Below are positions 40,144-49,835 of a DNA stretch of 64,000 nucleotides, one piece after another. The stretch comes from an uncultured Tateyamaria sp. (lineage in GTDB: Bacteria > Pseudomonadota > Alphaproteobacteria > Rhodobacterales > Rhodobacteraceae), in the NCBI RefSeq assembly GCF_947503465.1, contig NZ_CANNDN010000004.1:1-64000 (forward strand), read 5' to 3'. A program made the translations under genes and the position numbers. The notes beneath the pieces are model-generated. The model had not been told where the DNA came from, ran no database searches, and worked only from the letters and a program-made list of their open reading frames with translations. Numbering within the stretch: position 1 is the first letter of the stretch; each line of letters opens with the position of its first letter.

Positions 40144-41094
40144 ATGACCAAACCGCCCCTCACCCTCTATCTCGCCGCCCCGCGCGGCTTTTGCGCGGGC
40201 GTGGACCGCGCGATCAAGATCGTGGAAATGGCGCTCGACAAATGGGGGGCACCCGTCTTTGTCCGACACGAGATCGTGCACAACAAATTCGTGGTGGACG
40301 GCCTGCGTGACAAAGGCGCCGTCTTTGTCGAGGAACTCGAGGACTGCCCCGACGACAGGCCCGTCATCTTCTCGGCCCACGGCGTGCCCAAATCCGTGCC
40401 CAACGCGGCCCAGGCCCGGCAGATGATCTATGTGGACGCCACCTGCCCGCTGGTCTCCAAGGTGCATATCGAGGCACAGCGCCACGCCGACAACGGCTTG
40501 CAAATGATCATGATCGGGCATGAAGGGCACCCCGAAACCGTGGGTACCATGGGGCAACTGCCCGAGGGCGAAGTGCTGCTGGTCGAAACCGTCGAAGACG
40601 TGGCGACCGTGCAGGTCCGCGACCCGGACAAACTGGCCTTCGTCACGCAAACCACGCTGTCGGTGGACGACACGGCGGATATCGTGGCCGCCCTGAACGC
40701 CCGCTTCCCCAGGATCGTCGGCCCCCACAAGGAAGACATCTGCTACGCCACCACCAACCGGCAGGAAGCGGTCAAGGCGATGGCGCCCAAATGCGACGCG
40801 ATGCTGGTGGTGGGCGCACCCAACTCCTCCAATTCCAGACGGCTGGTCGAGGTGGGCGCCCGTGCCGGCTGCACCTATGCCCAACTGGTGCAGCGGGCGA
40901 CGGATATCGACTGGCGCGCGCTTGACGGGATCACCTCCATGGGGATCACCGCCGGGGCCTCCGCCCCCGAAGTGCTGATCAACGAGGTGATCGACGCCTT
41001 CCGCGCCCGTTATGACGTGACGGTCGAGATGGTGGAGACGGCGGTCGAGAACGTGGAATTCAAGGTGCCACGGGTGCTGCGCGAACCGGCGTAG
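40144..41094 (+). CDS. ispH: 4-hydroxy-3-methylbut-2-enyl diphosphate reductase
   Basis: 316-residue [4Fe-4S] enzyme of the final step of the MEP isoprenoid pathway, forming IPP and DMAPP. Cluster cysteines: Cys17 in [13 protein letters not shown], one in [11 protein letters not shown], and one in [21 protein letters not shown] is conserved. The start at 40144 ([10 protein letters not shown]) follows GGAG; an ATG seven codons earlier is possible. Confidence 0.97.
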   Translation: MTKPPLTLYLAAPRGFCAGVDRAIKIVEMALDKWGAPVFVRHEIVHNKFVVDGLRDKGAVFVEELEDCPDDRPVIFSAHGVPKSVPNAAQARQMIYVDATCPLVSKVHIEAQRHADNGLQMIMIGHEGHPETVGTMGQLPEGEVLLVETVEDVATVQVRDPDKLAFVTQTTLSVDDTADIVAALNARFPRIVGPHKEDICYATTNRQEAVKAMAPKCDAMLVVGAPNSSNSRRLVEVGARAGCTYAQLVQRATDIDWRALDGITSMGITAGASAPEVLINEVIDAFRARYDVTVEMVETAVENVEFKVPRVLREPA

Positions 41095-41181
41095 CGCGCG
41101 CGTTGGACGGGCCGCTTTTTCGGCGGCGCGGCCTTGTGGTCAATCTTGCAAAGGCAAACCACCGCTGGACGCATGGCAGTC

Positions 41182-41202
41182 GGCAGCCCGAAGCGGGCGT
41201 TG
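41182..41202. repeat. Dispersed 21-base motif, copy 1
   Basis: A 21-base stretch (GGCAGcCCGAAGCGGgCGTTG) matching 50957-50977 at 19 of 21 positions. It lies in the 210-base gap between ispH and the convergent lower-GC methyltransferase gene, in which no gene is supportable. See the matching entry near the OLD-nuclease gene. Confidence 0.45.
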
Positions 41203-41304
41203 GGGCGGCGGTGCGCGTGGTTCCTTTGCGGGACACACCTGCCGCTCGTTGCAAGACAGTTCACGTCTGCTTTGAACACATTTTGCGACGTTAATCAGCG
41301 GTGC

Positions 41305-42138
41305 CTAAACCGCTTCCGCTACGGTTACCACAGCAGGTATCGGCACATCCCATTTGGGTCCCGAACCATGTCTTTCCAATACTTGGGATACAACCGCTTT
41401 CCTAATCGCCGCCGCGTTTTCCGGGGGTTGAGGGCGTAATAATGCACCGCCCCGCGCCGTGCCCTCCAAAAAGAAATCATATGGTGCCCCGGGGTCGTCA
41501 ACCACCCACTCTGAAGCAACGATAGATTGCTGAAACTTGGCGAACCCCACTTTCAAAAGCACTGGAAAGGCGTGTTCAGGATCAGCATAGTCATTCGCCC
41601 CGGGACCTGGCGGCAACACAATGTCAGAGGCACCGTATTTGCCGATTGCACCAAAGACATATCCAAGCGCCGTATCCACTTCTGGACCACACCAAACCGA
41701 AAACGCGAGGCGTCCGCCCGGACGAAGCACGCGACGGGCTTCGGCAAATACCCTTGGCGGATCAGGGATGTGCGGTATCCCAAACCCAATTGTCACGGCG
41801 TCGAACGTGCCATCGTCGAAGTCCAACGCCATCGCGTCTCCTTCAACGAACGTGGCCTCGGGAACGGCCGACCGCGCCATCTCCAGCATACTGGGTGAGA
41901 AATCCAGTCCCGTCACACGCGCACCAGATTTGATGAGACCGGCAGCGACATTCCCGTGACCACAGCACAGGTCAAGCGCTTCGGTACCAGAACCAGCTTC
42001 AACCGCCTTTACCAAGGTTGGCACCACCATATCTGCAGCTTTTGCAAATACGTGCGCATAGGACTTCGCCACATTTGCTTTGGCCCACTCACGCTTTTCC
42101 AATGCAGCGAAGGTGTCGGGTTGTTCAGATTCTCGCAT
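41305..42138 (-). CDS. Class I SAM-dependent methyltransferase
   Basis: 277-residue methyltransferase. SAM-binding motif I is EALDLCCGHGNVAAGLIKSG, followed by VTGLDFSPSMLEMARSAVPE and post-motif FDAVTIGFGIPHIPDPPRVF with RRVLRPGGRLAFSVWCGPE, the UbiE/Methyltransf_11 pattern. ATG at 42138 with AGAGG upstream is preferred to an earlier TTG. GC content is visibly lower than its neighbours', consistent with horizontal acquisition. Substrate unknown. Convergent with ispH and tail to head with the SBP gene, which ends in a terminator. Confidence 0.88.
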   Translation of the reverse strand: MRESEQPDTFAALEKREWAKANVAKSYAHVFAKAADMVVPTLVKAVEAGSGTEALDLCCGHGNVAAGLIKSGARVTGLDFSPSMLEMARSAVPEATFVEGDAMALDFDDGTFDAVTIGFGIPHIPDPPRVFAEARRVLRPGGRLAFSVWCGPEVDTALGYVFGAIGKYGASDIVLPPGPGANDYADPEHAFPVLLKVGFAKFQQSIVASEWVVDDPGAPYDFFLEGTARGGALLRPQPPENAAAIRKAVVSQVLERHGSGPKWDVPIPAVVTVAEAV

Positions 42139-42271
42139 TCCACGCCTCTGCAAGTCTTGGGCGTAGTGAACACCCCGGCTCAACTGATCGTCAACGATTT
42201 ATCCTTGAAGGCGGCATTCCCCTCGATGCAGCATCTGCCGCTATGGGCTGATTGCGGACCTTCACCGCAAT

Positions 42272-42301
42272 CGAAAACGCCCCCCGGAAACCGGGAGGCG
42301 T
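42272..42301 (-). terminator. Intrinsic terminator of SBP gene
   Basis: An 11-bp stem ACGCCCCCCGG (42277-42287) with CCGGGAGGCGT (42291-42301), one G-U pair, triple-A loop; on the minus strand the stem is followed by TTTTC. It lies 26 bases after the substrate-binding-protein stop codon. Confidence 0.85.
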
Positions 42302-42326
42302 CGTGATCTGTGGCCTCGCGTCAGGC

Positions 42327-44369
42327 TCAGTTGTCTTCCGCCAGGAACCACTGCGTCGCCCGGTAGGGGTAGGTGCGGTAGTATTCATAGCTGGAGGTCT
42401 GGAACTCCGGCACGTTCTTCAGCCCGGTGCGCACAACAATGGGCGACGGCGCGATCACGGTGCCGATAAACAGCATGTTGTCCGTAAACGCCTTGGCGAT
42501 GGCCTCGCCCGCGGCAGAAGCCTCGGCAGACCCCGGTGCGGCGGATTGCAAGGTGGCCACATCCTCGACCAGCGCATCGACCCAAGCCGGAGGTGCCACG
42601 CCCGCAGAGCCGTTCGAGTCGATGTATTCGGCCCATTTCATGCCGGTGCGATGACCGAAATACGATCCGAACGGCGGCACCAGACCTTCGTTCGTGCCCA
42701 GGGCGATGGCCAGTGGCTCGCCCTTCCACCACGCCAGAACGTCAAGCTCATTTGCCGACTGAGCCGCGCGGTATTCGTCTGGCGTGACTTCCTTGACGGT
42801 GGTTTCAACACCCACGTCCGTCCAGTGCTGCGCGATCAACTCCAGCAGATCGCCCGACATGCCCTGGGTCGCGAATTGGATGTTGAGCACGATGTCGTCA
42901 CCGTTGGGCAGCTCGCGCGCGCCATCGCCGTCGGCATCCACCATGCCAAGCGCATCAAGTGCGGCTTTCGCGCCGTCCGCGTCAAACTCCGTGCCGACCT
43001 TGCCGTAGGTGGCCGCGAAATCCGGCAGCGGAGAGAAGCCGGTATAGGCCATCGGTTCCCCCTGACCGAAGAAGACGACTTCGTTCAGCTCTTCGCGGTT
43101 GATCGCGGCGGACATGGCCTTGCGGAACTCGGGGTTGGCGAACAGCTCCCGCTTGGCGTCGTCGTCGGATGTGACGTTGAAAGACAGCGTCGGGATCGCA
43201 ACCGTTGGCTTCAGCTGAACGGAGTAGCCACCGCCTTCCTGGTTTTCCAGCAGGAGCGGCGCATTTGGCAACTGCAGGGACTGGGCCTTGTAGTCCACTT
43301 CGCCGTTGATCAGCGAAAGGATCCGCACTTCGGCATCGTTCTTGTAAAGCTCGTCCTGGCGGCTGATGTACGGCAGCTGCTGACCTGTCGTGTCCACCTG
43401 GTGGAAATACGGGTTGGCCACCAGCTTGCGCCCCTCGGTGGTGTCGGCCACATAGATGTGGCTCTCCAGCGTGGGCTGGGTGGCATAGGGCAGCGTGGCC
43501 GCGCGTGCCGGGTCGCGCAGCATGGGCGAGGGCGTGTCGGTCCAGTCCGAGGCCCCGAAATAGTAGTTGATCGCCTCGTACCCGCTCTCGAAACCGAACT
43601 CCGCCGCCTTGGCGTCGGCGTCGTCATTCAGGGCCGGGTGGAACTGGCCCAGGAAATGCGCGGGCTGGAAGGGTTGGGCATACGAGGTGGCGAAATGCAC
43701 CAGCAGGCCCGGCTTGGGTGCGGCGAGGACGAATTTGAACTCCGTCGGGCTGATCACTTCGATCTGGATCGGCTCACCGCCCGCCAGCACGTAATCGGCG
43801 GCCTTTTCGCGGATATTTGTGTCCAGGCTCAGGTTTTCGAGCCAGAAGCGCACGTCCTCGGAGGTGAAGGGCGCCCCGTCCGACCATTTATGCCCGTCGC
43901 GCAGGGTCATGGTCAGTTCCGTGAAATCGTCGTTCCATGCCCAGGATTTGGCGACATTGGGCACGATGGTCGTCAGGTCGTCCGCGTAGCGCACAAGGTT
44001 CACATGGCGGATCGACAGGAAGTCCGACGTGCCCGCTTCGGTGTTGTTGGACAGCGCATCGAAGGTGCCGCCATAGGTCCCGATCATGTCATAGGGTGCC
44101 ACGACCAGCGGCTCGGCAGGCAAGCGCTCGGCCAAAGGCGGCAGATCCGGGTTGCCCTGAATCTCGGCGTTCAGGGCTTCGATGTCCGGGTTGGTGCTGA
44201 ATTCCATGGTGCAGCCAGCCGCGGCTTCAAACTCGACCAGTTCATACTGCTGCGGGAAGGCGCCGGTGGCGACGCCCATCGGATCTGCGACTGTCACGGC
44301 CGGACAGGCTGCGAACGCACTGTTTCCAAGCACGGCCAATGCCGTGCCACACAACAAACGATATTTCAT
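42327..44369 (-). CDS. Peptide-type ABC transporter substrate-binding protein (SBP family 5)
   Basis: 680-residue periplasmic solute receptor with signal peptide MKYRLLCGTALAVLGNSAFA. VVAPYDMIGTYGGTFDALSN, then NDDFTELTMTLRDGHKWSDG (the SBP_bac_5 signature), RKAMSAAINREELNEVVFFG and a long C-terminal lobe. It is larger than most OppA/DppA proteins. AGGGGG lies before the ATG at 44369. Encoded divergently from the two permease and two ATPase genes, across a 431-base region. The ligand is presumably an oligopeptide-like or complex small molecule; it cannot be read from the sequence. Confidence 0.93.
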   Translation of the reverse strand: MKYRLLCGTALAVLGNSAFAACPAVTVADPMGVATGAFPQQYELVEFEAAAGCTMEFSTNPDIEALNAEIQGNPDLPPLAERLPAEPLVVAPYDMIGTYGGTFDALSNNTEAGTSDFLSIRHVNLVRYADDLTTIVPNVAKSWAWNDDFTELTMTLRDGHKWSDGAPFTSEDVRFWLENLSLDTNIREKAADYVLAGGEPIQIEVISPTEFKFVLAAPKPGLLVHFATSYAQPFQPAHFLGQFHPALNDDADAKAAEFGFESGYEAINYYFGASDWTDTPSPMLRDPARAATLPYATQPTLESHIYVADTTEGRKLVANPYFHQVDTTGQQLPYISRQDELYKNDAEVRILSLINGEVDYKAQSLQLPNAPLLLENQEGGGYSVQLKPTVAIPTLSFNVTSDDDAKRELFANPEFRKAMSAAINREELNEVVFFGQGEPMAYTGFSPLPDFAATYGKVGTEFDADGAKAALDALGMVDADGDGARELPNGDDIVLNIQFATQGMSGDLLELIAQHWTDVGVETTVKEVTPDEYRAAQSANELDVLAWWKGEPLAIALGTNEGLVPPFGSYFGHRTGMKWAEYIDSNGSAGVAPPAWVDALVEDVATLQSAAPGSAEASAAGEAIAKAFTDNMLFIGTVIAPSPIVVRTGLKNVPEFQTSSYEYYRTYPYRATQWFLAEDN

Positions 44370-44800
44370 GATGCCCCCTAGGCGTTTTAAGTTCGTTGGC
44401 AACCGAACATCAAATATGAAAAAAATTTGTGACAATTGGACACGAACGGGTCCTGTGCTGTCTCACCACCCGGTGTCCGCGCCCGCGCCGAACGCACCAT
44501 TTGTCTTCAAATCAACTGGCTGCGCGCAAAGACGTCCCTTTCGGGCGGCACAGTCCCATGGCGCCCAATCCTGACCGCTTCTCCACAGGGTGGTCCGGTC
44601 AAAGCTGTCGAAAGGCGGAACACCGTGGAGTTCGGAAGAAATTATCTGACCAGCAGCCAAGTCGCGCACGACAGACGTTCCGCGTCAACGTCTGCCCCGC
44701 AAACAGGCGATCACCGTCTTCGCACGCCCACACCCCATCCCCTTTCACAAAACTGTTGCATCCTTGACGGTAACTGCCCCCACGGCTGGGGGATGTGGCG
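44370..44800. other. Divergent control region of the peptide-type ABC transporter
   Basis: 431 bases with no supportable gene. The SBP-proximal end has an imperfect palindrome GTTCGTTGGCAACCGAAC (44391-44408, 14 of 18 symmetric) and an AT-rich CAAAT...ATTTG inverted repeat (44411-44429), with a TTGTCA (minus) that could be a -35. The permease-proximal end has TTGACG near 44764 but no convincing -10. Confidence 0.5.
44777..44792 (+). promoter_or_regulatory. Hairpin occluding permease ribosome-binding site
   Basis: CCCCCA (44777-44782) and TGGGGG (44787-44792) form a perfect stem with a CGGC loop. The GGGGG arm is the likely Shine-Dalgarno sequence for the permease ATG at 44801, so folding would hide the ribosome-binding site. 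Confidence 0.45.
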
Positions 44801-45814
44801 ATGGGCGACTTTGCGAGGTTCGTGGCGACACGGGCGGCGTTGGCGGTGGTCACGCTGTTGATCGTGTCCTTCATCGTCTTTTCCCTGATGGAGTTTGTGC
44901 CCGGCGACTGCGCCGAGCGCTACCTGGCCTACAAGAACACCCAAGGTCAGAACCTCACGCTCGAAGACATCGATGCAGAGCGGGCGCGGCTGGGGCTGGA
45001 TCAGCCCTTCCTCTTTCGCTGGGCGACATGGGTCACGGGCGCCTTTGTCGGCGACTTCGGATCAAGCTGCATCCTGCGGGTCGAGATCAGCCAGCTTCTG
45101 GGGTCGAAATTCCTGATCTCGGCCGGGATCTGTTTCGCGGCCCTGTTTGTCGCCTACCTCATCGCGATCCCCGTCGGCATCTATGCGGCCAATTCCCACA
45201 ATCCGGTGGTCAACAACATCCTGCGCTTTGTCAGCTATCTTGGCCTTGCGCTGCCGAATTTCCTGCTGGCGCTGATCATCATGCTGATCTCGACCGTCTA
45301 TTTCGGGGACAGTCTGTCGGGGCTTTTCTCAAAGGAATTTCGCGACGCACCGTGGTCGATGGCCAAGTTCTGGGACTTCATGAGCCGGGCCTGGCTGCCG
45401 ATTTTCATCCTGGGCTGGTCGGCCACGGCCTTTGCCCTGCAAACGGTGCGGGCGCTGATGCTGGACGAGCAGAGCAAGCTTTATGTCACGGCTGCGCGCG
45501 CACGGGGCCTCTATGGGCGGCGGCTGCTCTGGCGTTACCCGGCGCGCCATGCGTTGGGGCCGATTGTGAATTCACTGGGCTTCGATCTGAACCGGATCTT
45601 CAACGAACTGCCCATCGTGGCGATCATCCTGACGCTGACCGAAGCCGGCGCACTTCTGCTCGAAGCCCTCGCGCGGTCCAACGACCAGCAACTTGCCGGT
45701 GCCATCATCTTCCTTCTGACCGCCACGATTGTGGGGCTGAACTTCATCACCGATGTGGCATTGGCCGCCCTTGATCCGCGGATGCGCAATTCCGTCATGG
45801 GAAGCCGGTCATGA
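44801..45814 (+). CDS. ABC transporter permease, DppB/OppB type
   Basis: 337-residue inner-membrane permease with about six helices. MGDFARFVATRAALAVVTLL begins the protein, VSFIVFSLMEFVPGDCAERY is the typical first-helix segment, and the EAA-loop equivalent is YVTAARARGLYGRRLLWRYP. A GTG at 44795 is an alternative start. Stop and the next start overlap by four bases (ATGA). Confidence 0.93.
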   Translation: MGDFARFVATRAALAVVTLLIVSFIVFSLMEFVPGDCAERYLAYKNTQGQNLTLEDIDAERARLGLDQPFLFRWATWVTGAFVGDFGSSCILRVEISQLLGSKFLISAGICFAALFVAYLIAIPVGIYAANSHNPVVNNILRFVSYLGLALPNFLLALIIMLISTVYFGDSLSGLFSKEFRDAPWSMAKFWDFMSRAWLPIFILGWSATAFALQTVRALMLDEQSKLYVTAARARGLYGRRLLWRYPARHALGPIVNSLGFDLNRIFNELPIVAIILTLTEAGALLLEALARSNDQQLAGAIIFLLTATIVGLNFITDVALAALDPRMRNSVMGSRS

Positions 45815-46932
45815 CCGAGGTCAGCCAAAGCGCGAAAGAGGCCTATTTCACCGCCTCGCAAGGCCAATTGATCTGGGCGCGTTTCAAGAAACAGCGCGCG
45901 GCGATGGTGGCGGCCTGGGTGCTGGGTCTCATGATCCTGCTGGGGCTCTTTGCGGATTTTGTCGGTCCCTACAATCCCACGATTGCGGGCGCGAACAAGG
46001 AATACACCAACGGCGCGCCACAGATCCCGCGCTTTTGCGACGACACAGGATGCTCCGCCCGGCCCTTCATCTATGGCGTCAAACGCGAGCGGTCGATCGA
46101 GACGAACTTTCGCTGGGTCAGCACCATCGACACCGATGACCGCCGCTATGTGCAATGGTTCGTAAAGGGGGACGAATACCGCTGGTTCGGCGTGACGCTG
46201 GACCGGCACCTCTTCGGCGTGGACGACGGTACGATCCACCTGTTCGGCACCGATGACACGGGCAAGGACATCTTCAGCCGCACGCTGCACGCGATCAAGA
46301 CCTCGCTCGCCGTGGGCACTCTTGGCGTGCTGATCTCGTTCGTGCTGGCCTTGGCGATTGGCGGGATCGCGGGGTATTACGGCGGGGTCGTGGACGGCGT
46401 CCTTCAGATGATCACCGATGCGATCCGCACGATCCCGGCCATTCCGCTGTTCATGGCGCTTGCCGCCTTCGTGCCCGACACTTGGAGCGCGGAGACGCGG
46501 TTCTTTTTCATCTCCATCATCCTCGGGCTGATCGGCTGGCCGACGCTTGCGCGGCGCGTGCGCACCCATTTGCTGGTCGAGCGGAACCAGGATTACGTGC
46601 TGGCCGCGCAACTGTCCGGCGCAGGCTCGGGGCACATCATCCGCCGCCACCTGCTGCCCTCGTTCACCAGCTACATCATTGTCGATCTGGTGATTTCCTT
46701 TCCCTACATGGTCCTGTCGGAAACCGCGCTGTCCTTTATCGGGCTGGGGCTCAAGGATCCGGTGACGTCGCTTGGCGTGCTGCTGCAGAACACGACCAAC
46801 GCGGACGTGCTGCTGAACTACCAATGGTACTTCATCCCCGTCCTGTTCTTCGTGGCGCTTGTCATGGCCTTTGTCTTTGTGGGTGACGGGCTGCGCGACG
46901 CGGCGGACCCGTACAGCGAGGCCAAGAAATGA
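45811..46932 (+). CDS. ABC transporter permease, DppC/OppC type
   Basis: 373-residue permease. After the first helix (VAAWVLGLMILLGLFADFVG) is a periplasmic insertion of about 100 residues with two cysteines (FCDDTGCSARP), then GTDDTGKDIFSRTLHAIKTS typical of OppC. EAA region: YVLAAQLSGAGSGHIIRRHL. The large periplasmic loop resembles the YejE-like subgroup. Forms the transmembrane pore with the preceding DppB-type protein. Confidence 0.93.
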   Translation: MTEVSQSAKEAYFTASQGQLIWARFKKQRAAMVAAWVLGLMILLGLFADFVGPYNPTIAGANKEYTNGAPQIPRFCDDTGCSARPFIYGVKRERSIETNFRWVSTIDTDDRRYVQWFVKGDEYRWFGVTLDRHLFGVDDGTIHLFGTDDTGKDIFSRTLHAIKTSLAVGTLGVLISFVLALAIGGIAGYYGGVVDGVLQMITDAIRTIPAIPLFMALAAFVPDTWSAETRFFFISIILGLIGWPTLARRVRTHLLVERNQDYVLAAQLSGAGSGHIIRRHLLPSFTSYIIVDLVISFPYMVLSETALSFIGLGLKDPVTSLGVLLQNTTNADVLLNYQWYFIPVLFFVALVMAFVFVGDGLRDAADPYSEAKK

Positions 46933-47915
46933 GCCTGCTGACCGTCCAGGACCTGACCATACGCTTCAGGACCGACGAGGGGCTGATCACGGCTGTCGAA
47001 AACGTCTCCTTCGATATTCAACACGGCGAAGTTCTGGGCCTCGTGGGCGAAAGCGGGTCCGGCAAATCCGTGACCGCCAAGGCGCTGATGCAACTCAATG
47101 GGCGCAACACGGTCTATGATCCAGCGTCGAAAATCACCCTGCATGGGGACCCTGACATCGACGTGCTCAGCCTGAGGCGCGAGCGCGACATGCTGCCCAT
47201 CCGGGGTGGTCAGATCTCGATGATCTTTCAGGAACCGATGGCCAGCTTTGCCCCGGCGCTAACCGTCGGCAAGCAGATGGTCGAACAGCTGCAAATCCAC
47301 ACCGACATGTCCAAACCGCAGGCCAAAGAGCTATCTATCGAAATGCTCGACCGCGTCGGCATCACCGAACCTGCGCGGCGGTTCGATCAATATGTGTTCG
47401 AATATTCGGGCGGCATGCGTCAGCGCGCGATGATCGCGATGGCGCTGACCACCAAGCCCCGCCTTTTGATCGCGGATGAGCCGACAACCGCGCTTGACGT
47501 CACGATCCAGCGGCAGGTCATCGACCTGATGAAAGAGTTGATAAGCGATTTCGGCATGTCGATCCTGTTCATCACCCATGACCTTGGCGTCATTGCCCAG
47601 ACCGCTGACCGCGTGGCGGTGATGTATCTGGGGCGGATCCTGGAAAAAGGGGCCGTGCGTGACGTGCTGCGCACCCCCGCGCATGCCTATACGCGCGGCC
47701 TGTTGAACGCCCTGCCCGACCTCGACAATCTCGATGCGCCGCTGACGCCGATCCCCGGCGACATCCCATCGCCACTGGAACGCCCCTCGGGCTGCGTGTT
47801 TCACACCCGCAACGCGGAACTGGCCCCCGGCTCGCGTTATGAGACCGAGGTGCCGCCCATGACCGAAATACGCCCCGGCCATTTCGCCGCCCTCTTCCCG
47901 GAGGATGTGCGATGA
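46929..47915 (+). CDS. ABC transporter ATPase, DppD/OppD type
   Basis: 328 residues. Walker A GESGSGKSVTAKAL near residue 40, Q-loop MIFQEPMASF, signature YSGGMRQR, Walker B LLIADEPTTALDVT, H-loop ITHDLGV, and the C-terminal oligopeptide-transporter extension with FHTRNA. In oligopeptide ATPases this extension usually has a cysteine cluster for an iron-sulfur cluster; only one Cys (SGCVFH) is evident here. Overlaps both neighbours by four bases. Confidence 0.95.
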   Translation: MSLLTVQDLTIRFRTDEGLITAVENVSFDIQHGEVLGLVGESGSGKSVTAKALMQLNGRNTVYDPASKITLHGDPDIDVLSLRRERDMLPIRGGQISMIFQEPMASFAPALTVGKQMVEQLQIHTDMSKPQAKELSIEMLDRVGITEPARRFDQYVFEYSGGMRQRAMIAMALTTKPRLLIADEPTTALDVTIQRQVIDLMKELISDFGMSILFITHDLGVIAQTADRVAVMYLGRILEKGAVRDVLRTPAHAYTRGLLNALPDLDNLDAPLTPIPGDIPSPLERPSGCVFHTRNAELAPGSRYETEVPPMTEIRPGHFAALFPEDVR

Positions 47916-48766
47916 CCCCGCTTGTCCAGATCGACACCCTCACGGTGTCCTTCCCCATCGGGCGGCGCCTCATTGGCCCGCCCCCGATGATCAAGGCCGT
48001 GAAAGGCGTGAGCCTGACGATCCCCAAGGGCAGTTTCGTGGGGCTGGTGGGCGAAAGCGGGTCCGGCAAGACGACGCTGGGGCGCGCGATCCTCAAGGCC
48101 GCGCCGATCAGCGCAGGGACCATCACATATGACGACGGCACCCGGCGCTTTGACATTGGCACCATGTCCAAAACGGAAGAGCGTGACTTTCGCACCCAGG
48201 CCCAGCTGATTTTCCAGGACCCCTACGCGGCGCTCAGCCCGCGCATGACCGTGCGCGACATCATCGCCGAACCGTTGGAACTGCTGGGCCTCACCAAAAC
48301 CCGCGAAGACACCGACGCCCGCGTGCGCGAGATTGCAGGCAAATGCCGGATCAACCTCGAACACCTGCGCCGCTACCCCCATGCCTTTTCCGGCGGGCAG
48401 AGGCAGCGCATTTCCATCGCGCGGACCTTGGCAGCAGGGCCGAAATTCGTCGTGGCGGATGAATGTGTCGCCGCGCTCGATGTCTCCATTCAGGCCGACA
48501 TCCTCAACCTGCTCAAGCAGTTGCAGCGCGATCTGGACCTGACCTATCTGTTCATTTCCCACGACCTCAGCGTCGTCGCCCATGTCTGCGATTACGTTGC
48601 GGTGATGTATCTGGGCGAGATCGTCGAGGAAGGCCCCACGCGCGAGATTTTCGCGAACCCGCAGCATGATTACACCAAAAGCCTGCTGGCCGCGATCCCG
48701 TCGCTCGACCCAGATCAGCGCAGCCGGGTTGTCCAATTTGAACGCGGCAGCGTAGAGGTGAGCTGA
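47912..48766 (+). CDS. ABC transporter ATPase, DppF/OppF type
   Basis: 284 residues. VGESGSGKTTLGRAIL Walker A, LIFQDPYAALSPRMTV Q-loop, FSGGQRQRISIARTLA signature, Walker B FVVADECVAALDVS in which the catalytic Glu is present, and FISHDLSVVAHVCD H-loop. The Asp-Glu-Cys-Val variation after Walker B replaces the common DEPTS/DEPV. Second nucleotide-binding subunit; shorter than typical DppF because the C-terminal extension is reduced. Confidence 0.94.
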   Translation: MTPLVQIDTLTVSFPIGRRLIGPPPMIKAVKGVSLTIPKGSFVGLVGESGSGKTTLGRAILKAAPISAGTITYDDGTRRFDIGTMSKTEERDFRTQAQLIFQDPYAALSPRMTVRDIIAEPLELLGLTKTREDTDARVREIAGKCRINLEHLRRYPHAFSGGQRQRISIARTLAAGPKFVVADECVAALDVSIQADILNLLKQLQRDLDLTYLFISHDLSVVAHVCDYVAVMYLGEIVEEGPTREIFANPQHDYTKSLLAAIPSLDPDQRSRVVQFERGSVEVS

Positions 48767-49387
48767 ATGCCCGATTACGATCTTGATAACGCCTATACCA
48801 TCGACGGCCCCGACAGCGCCAAAGACCTCTATGGAAAATGGGCCGCCACCTATGACAGCAGTTTCGGTCAGGGATGGGGCTATATCGCCCCGCGCGAGAT
48901 TGCGGCGGTGTTCAAGGACCTGAATGACGGCAATGAACCGATCCTCGACATTGGCGCGGGAACGGGCCTTGTGGCCGAACATCTGGGCGGGCTTGCGGTG
49001 GACGGCATCGACATCACCCAACAGATGTTGGATGTGGCGGGCGAAAAGGGTCTCTATCGGAACCGGATTGTGGGCGATCTGCTTGAACCGCTCGACATAG
49101 CGGATGGCGCCTATGGCGGTGTGATCTCCTCGGGCACGTTCACCCATGGCCATGTGGGCCCCGCATGCCTGCCCGAACTGCTCCGCGTATGCCGCCCCGG
49201 CGCGCTGTTCGTGTGTGGCTGCATCCCGCCGGTCTTTGACGGCATGGGCTTTGGATCGACCCTTGCCATCCTGAATGCGCAAGGCGTGATCGGCCCGCTC
49301 AGTTTCCGCGACATCCCGATCTACGACGGCGCGGACCACCCCCACGCCAAGGATCGCGGCCTTGTCATGGTGTTCCGCAAATGCTGA
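48767..49387 (+). CDS. Class I SAM-dependent methyltransferase
   Basis: 206-residue methyltransferase. Motif I is EPILDIGAGTGLVAEHLGGL and the next segments are VDGIDITQQMLDVAGEKGLY and GGVISSGTFTHGHVGPACLP. Starts immediately after the ATPase stop codon, with GAGGTGAGC as ribosome-binding site inside that gene's end. Its place inside a peptide-transporter operon suggests modification of the imported compound or a related metabolite; this is inference. Confidence 0.88.
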   Translation: MPDYDLDNAYTIDGPDSAKDLYGKWAATYDSSFGQGWGYIAPREIAAVFKDLNDGNEPILDIGAGTGLVAEHLGGLAVDGIDITQQMLDVAGEKGLYRNRIVGDLLEPLDIADGAYGGVISSGTFTHGHVGPACLPELLRVCRPGALFVCGCIPPVFDGMGFGSTLAILNAQGVIGPLSFRDIPIYDGADHPHAKDRGLVMVFRKC

Positions 49388-49827
49388 CGCAGGCCAAGCC
49401 CGAGGATGAAGCCGCACTTGAGCGGCTGATCGAGACCGCCTTTGTCGCGTATGTCCGCGCACTTGGCCGCGATTGGCCGGGACCATACCCGTGGTTGCCC
49501 GAGGCCATAGCACAGGGCCGCGTGCTTTGGATCGATGGGGCCAAGGGCTGCGCCGTCATCGACCGCGACGGCGATGCGCTTAAACTCGACCAGATCGCCA
49601 TCGATCCCGCGTACCAAGGCCGCGGAACGGGACGTCGCGCGATGGAAGCGCTCGAAGGTCTGGGGCGCAGGGCAGGCTTTGCCCAGATCACGCTTTATAC
49701 CGCGCAGGTGCACACGGACCTTGTCGCCTTCTATTCCTCGCTTGGCTACCGCGTCACCGATCTGCGGCCCCCGGCAAGTGGCAAGGACGACATCCCCCGC
49801 ATCCACATGACCAAACCCTTGAACTGA
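49381..49827 (+). CDS. GNAT-family N-acetyltransferase
   Basis: 148 residues. LDQIAIDPAYQGRGTGRRAM contains the acetyl-CoA-binding Q/RxxGxG/A motif (QGRGTG), followed by ALEGLGRRAGFAQITLYTAQ and FYSSLGYRVTDLR, standard for GNAT. Overlaps the methyltransferase gene by seven bases. Substrate unknown; in the transporter operon it may acetylate the imported molecule or a toxic intermediate. Confidence 0.9.
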   Translation: MLTQAKPEDEAALERLIETAFVAYVRALGRDWPGPYPWLPEAIAQGRVLWIDGAKGCAVIDRDGDALKLDQIAIDPAYQGRGTGRRAMEALEGLGRRAGFAQITLYTAQVHTDLVAFYSSLGYRVTDLRPPASGKDDIPRIHMTKPLN

Positions 49828-49835
49828 GGCTCCCC

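Noticed and set aside
42252-44381. 709-codon open frame antisense to the substrate-binding protein
   Set aside because: No start signal or recognisable domain; the minus strand has a signal peptide and SBP_bac_5 signature.
44763-44768. TTGACG as -35 box of the permease operon
   Set aside because: The following 17-19 bases lead into GC-rich sequence with no -10-like hexamer.
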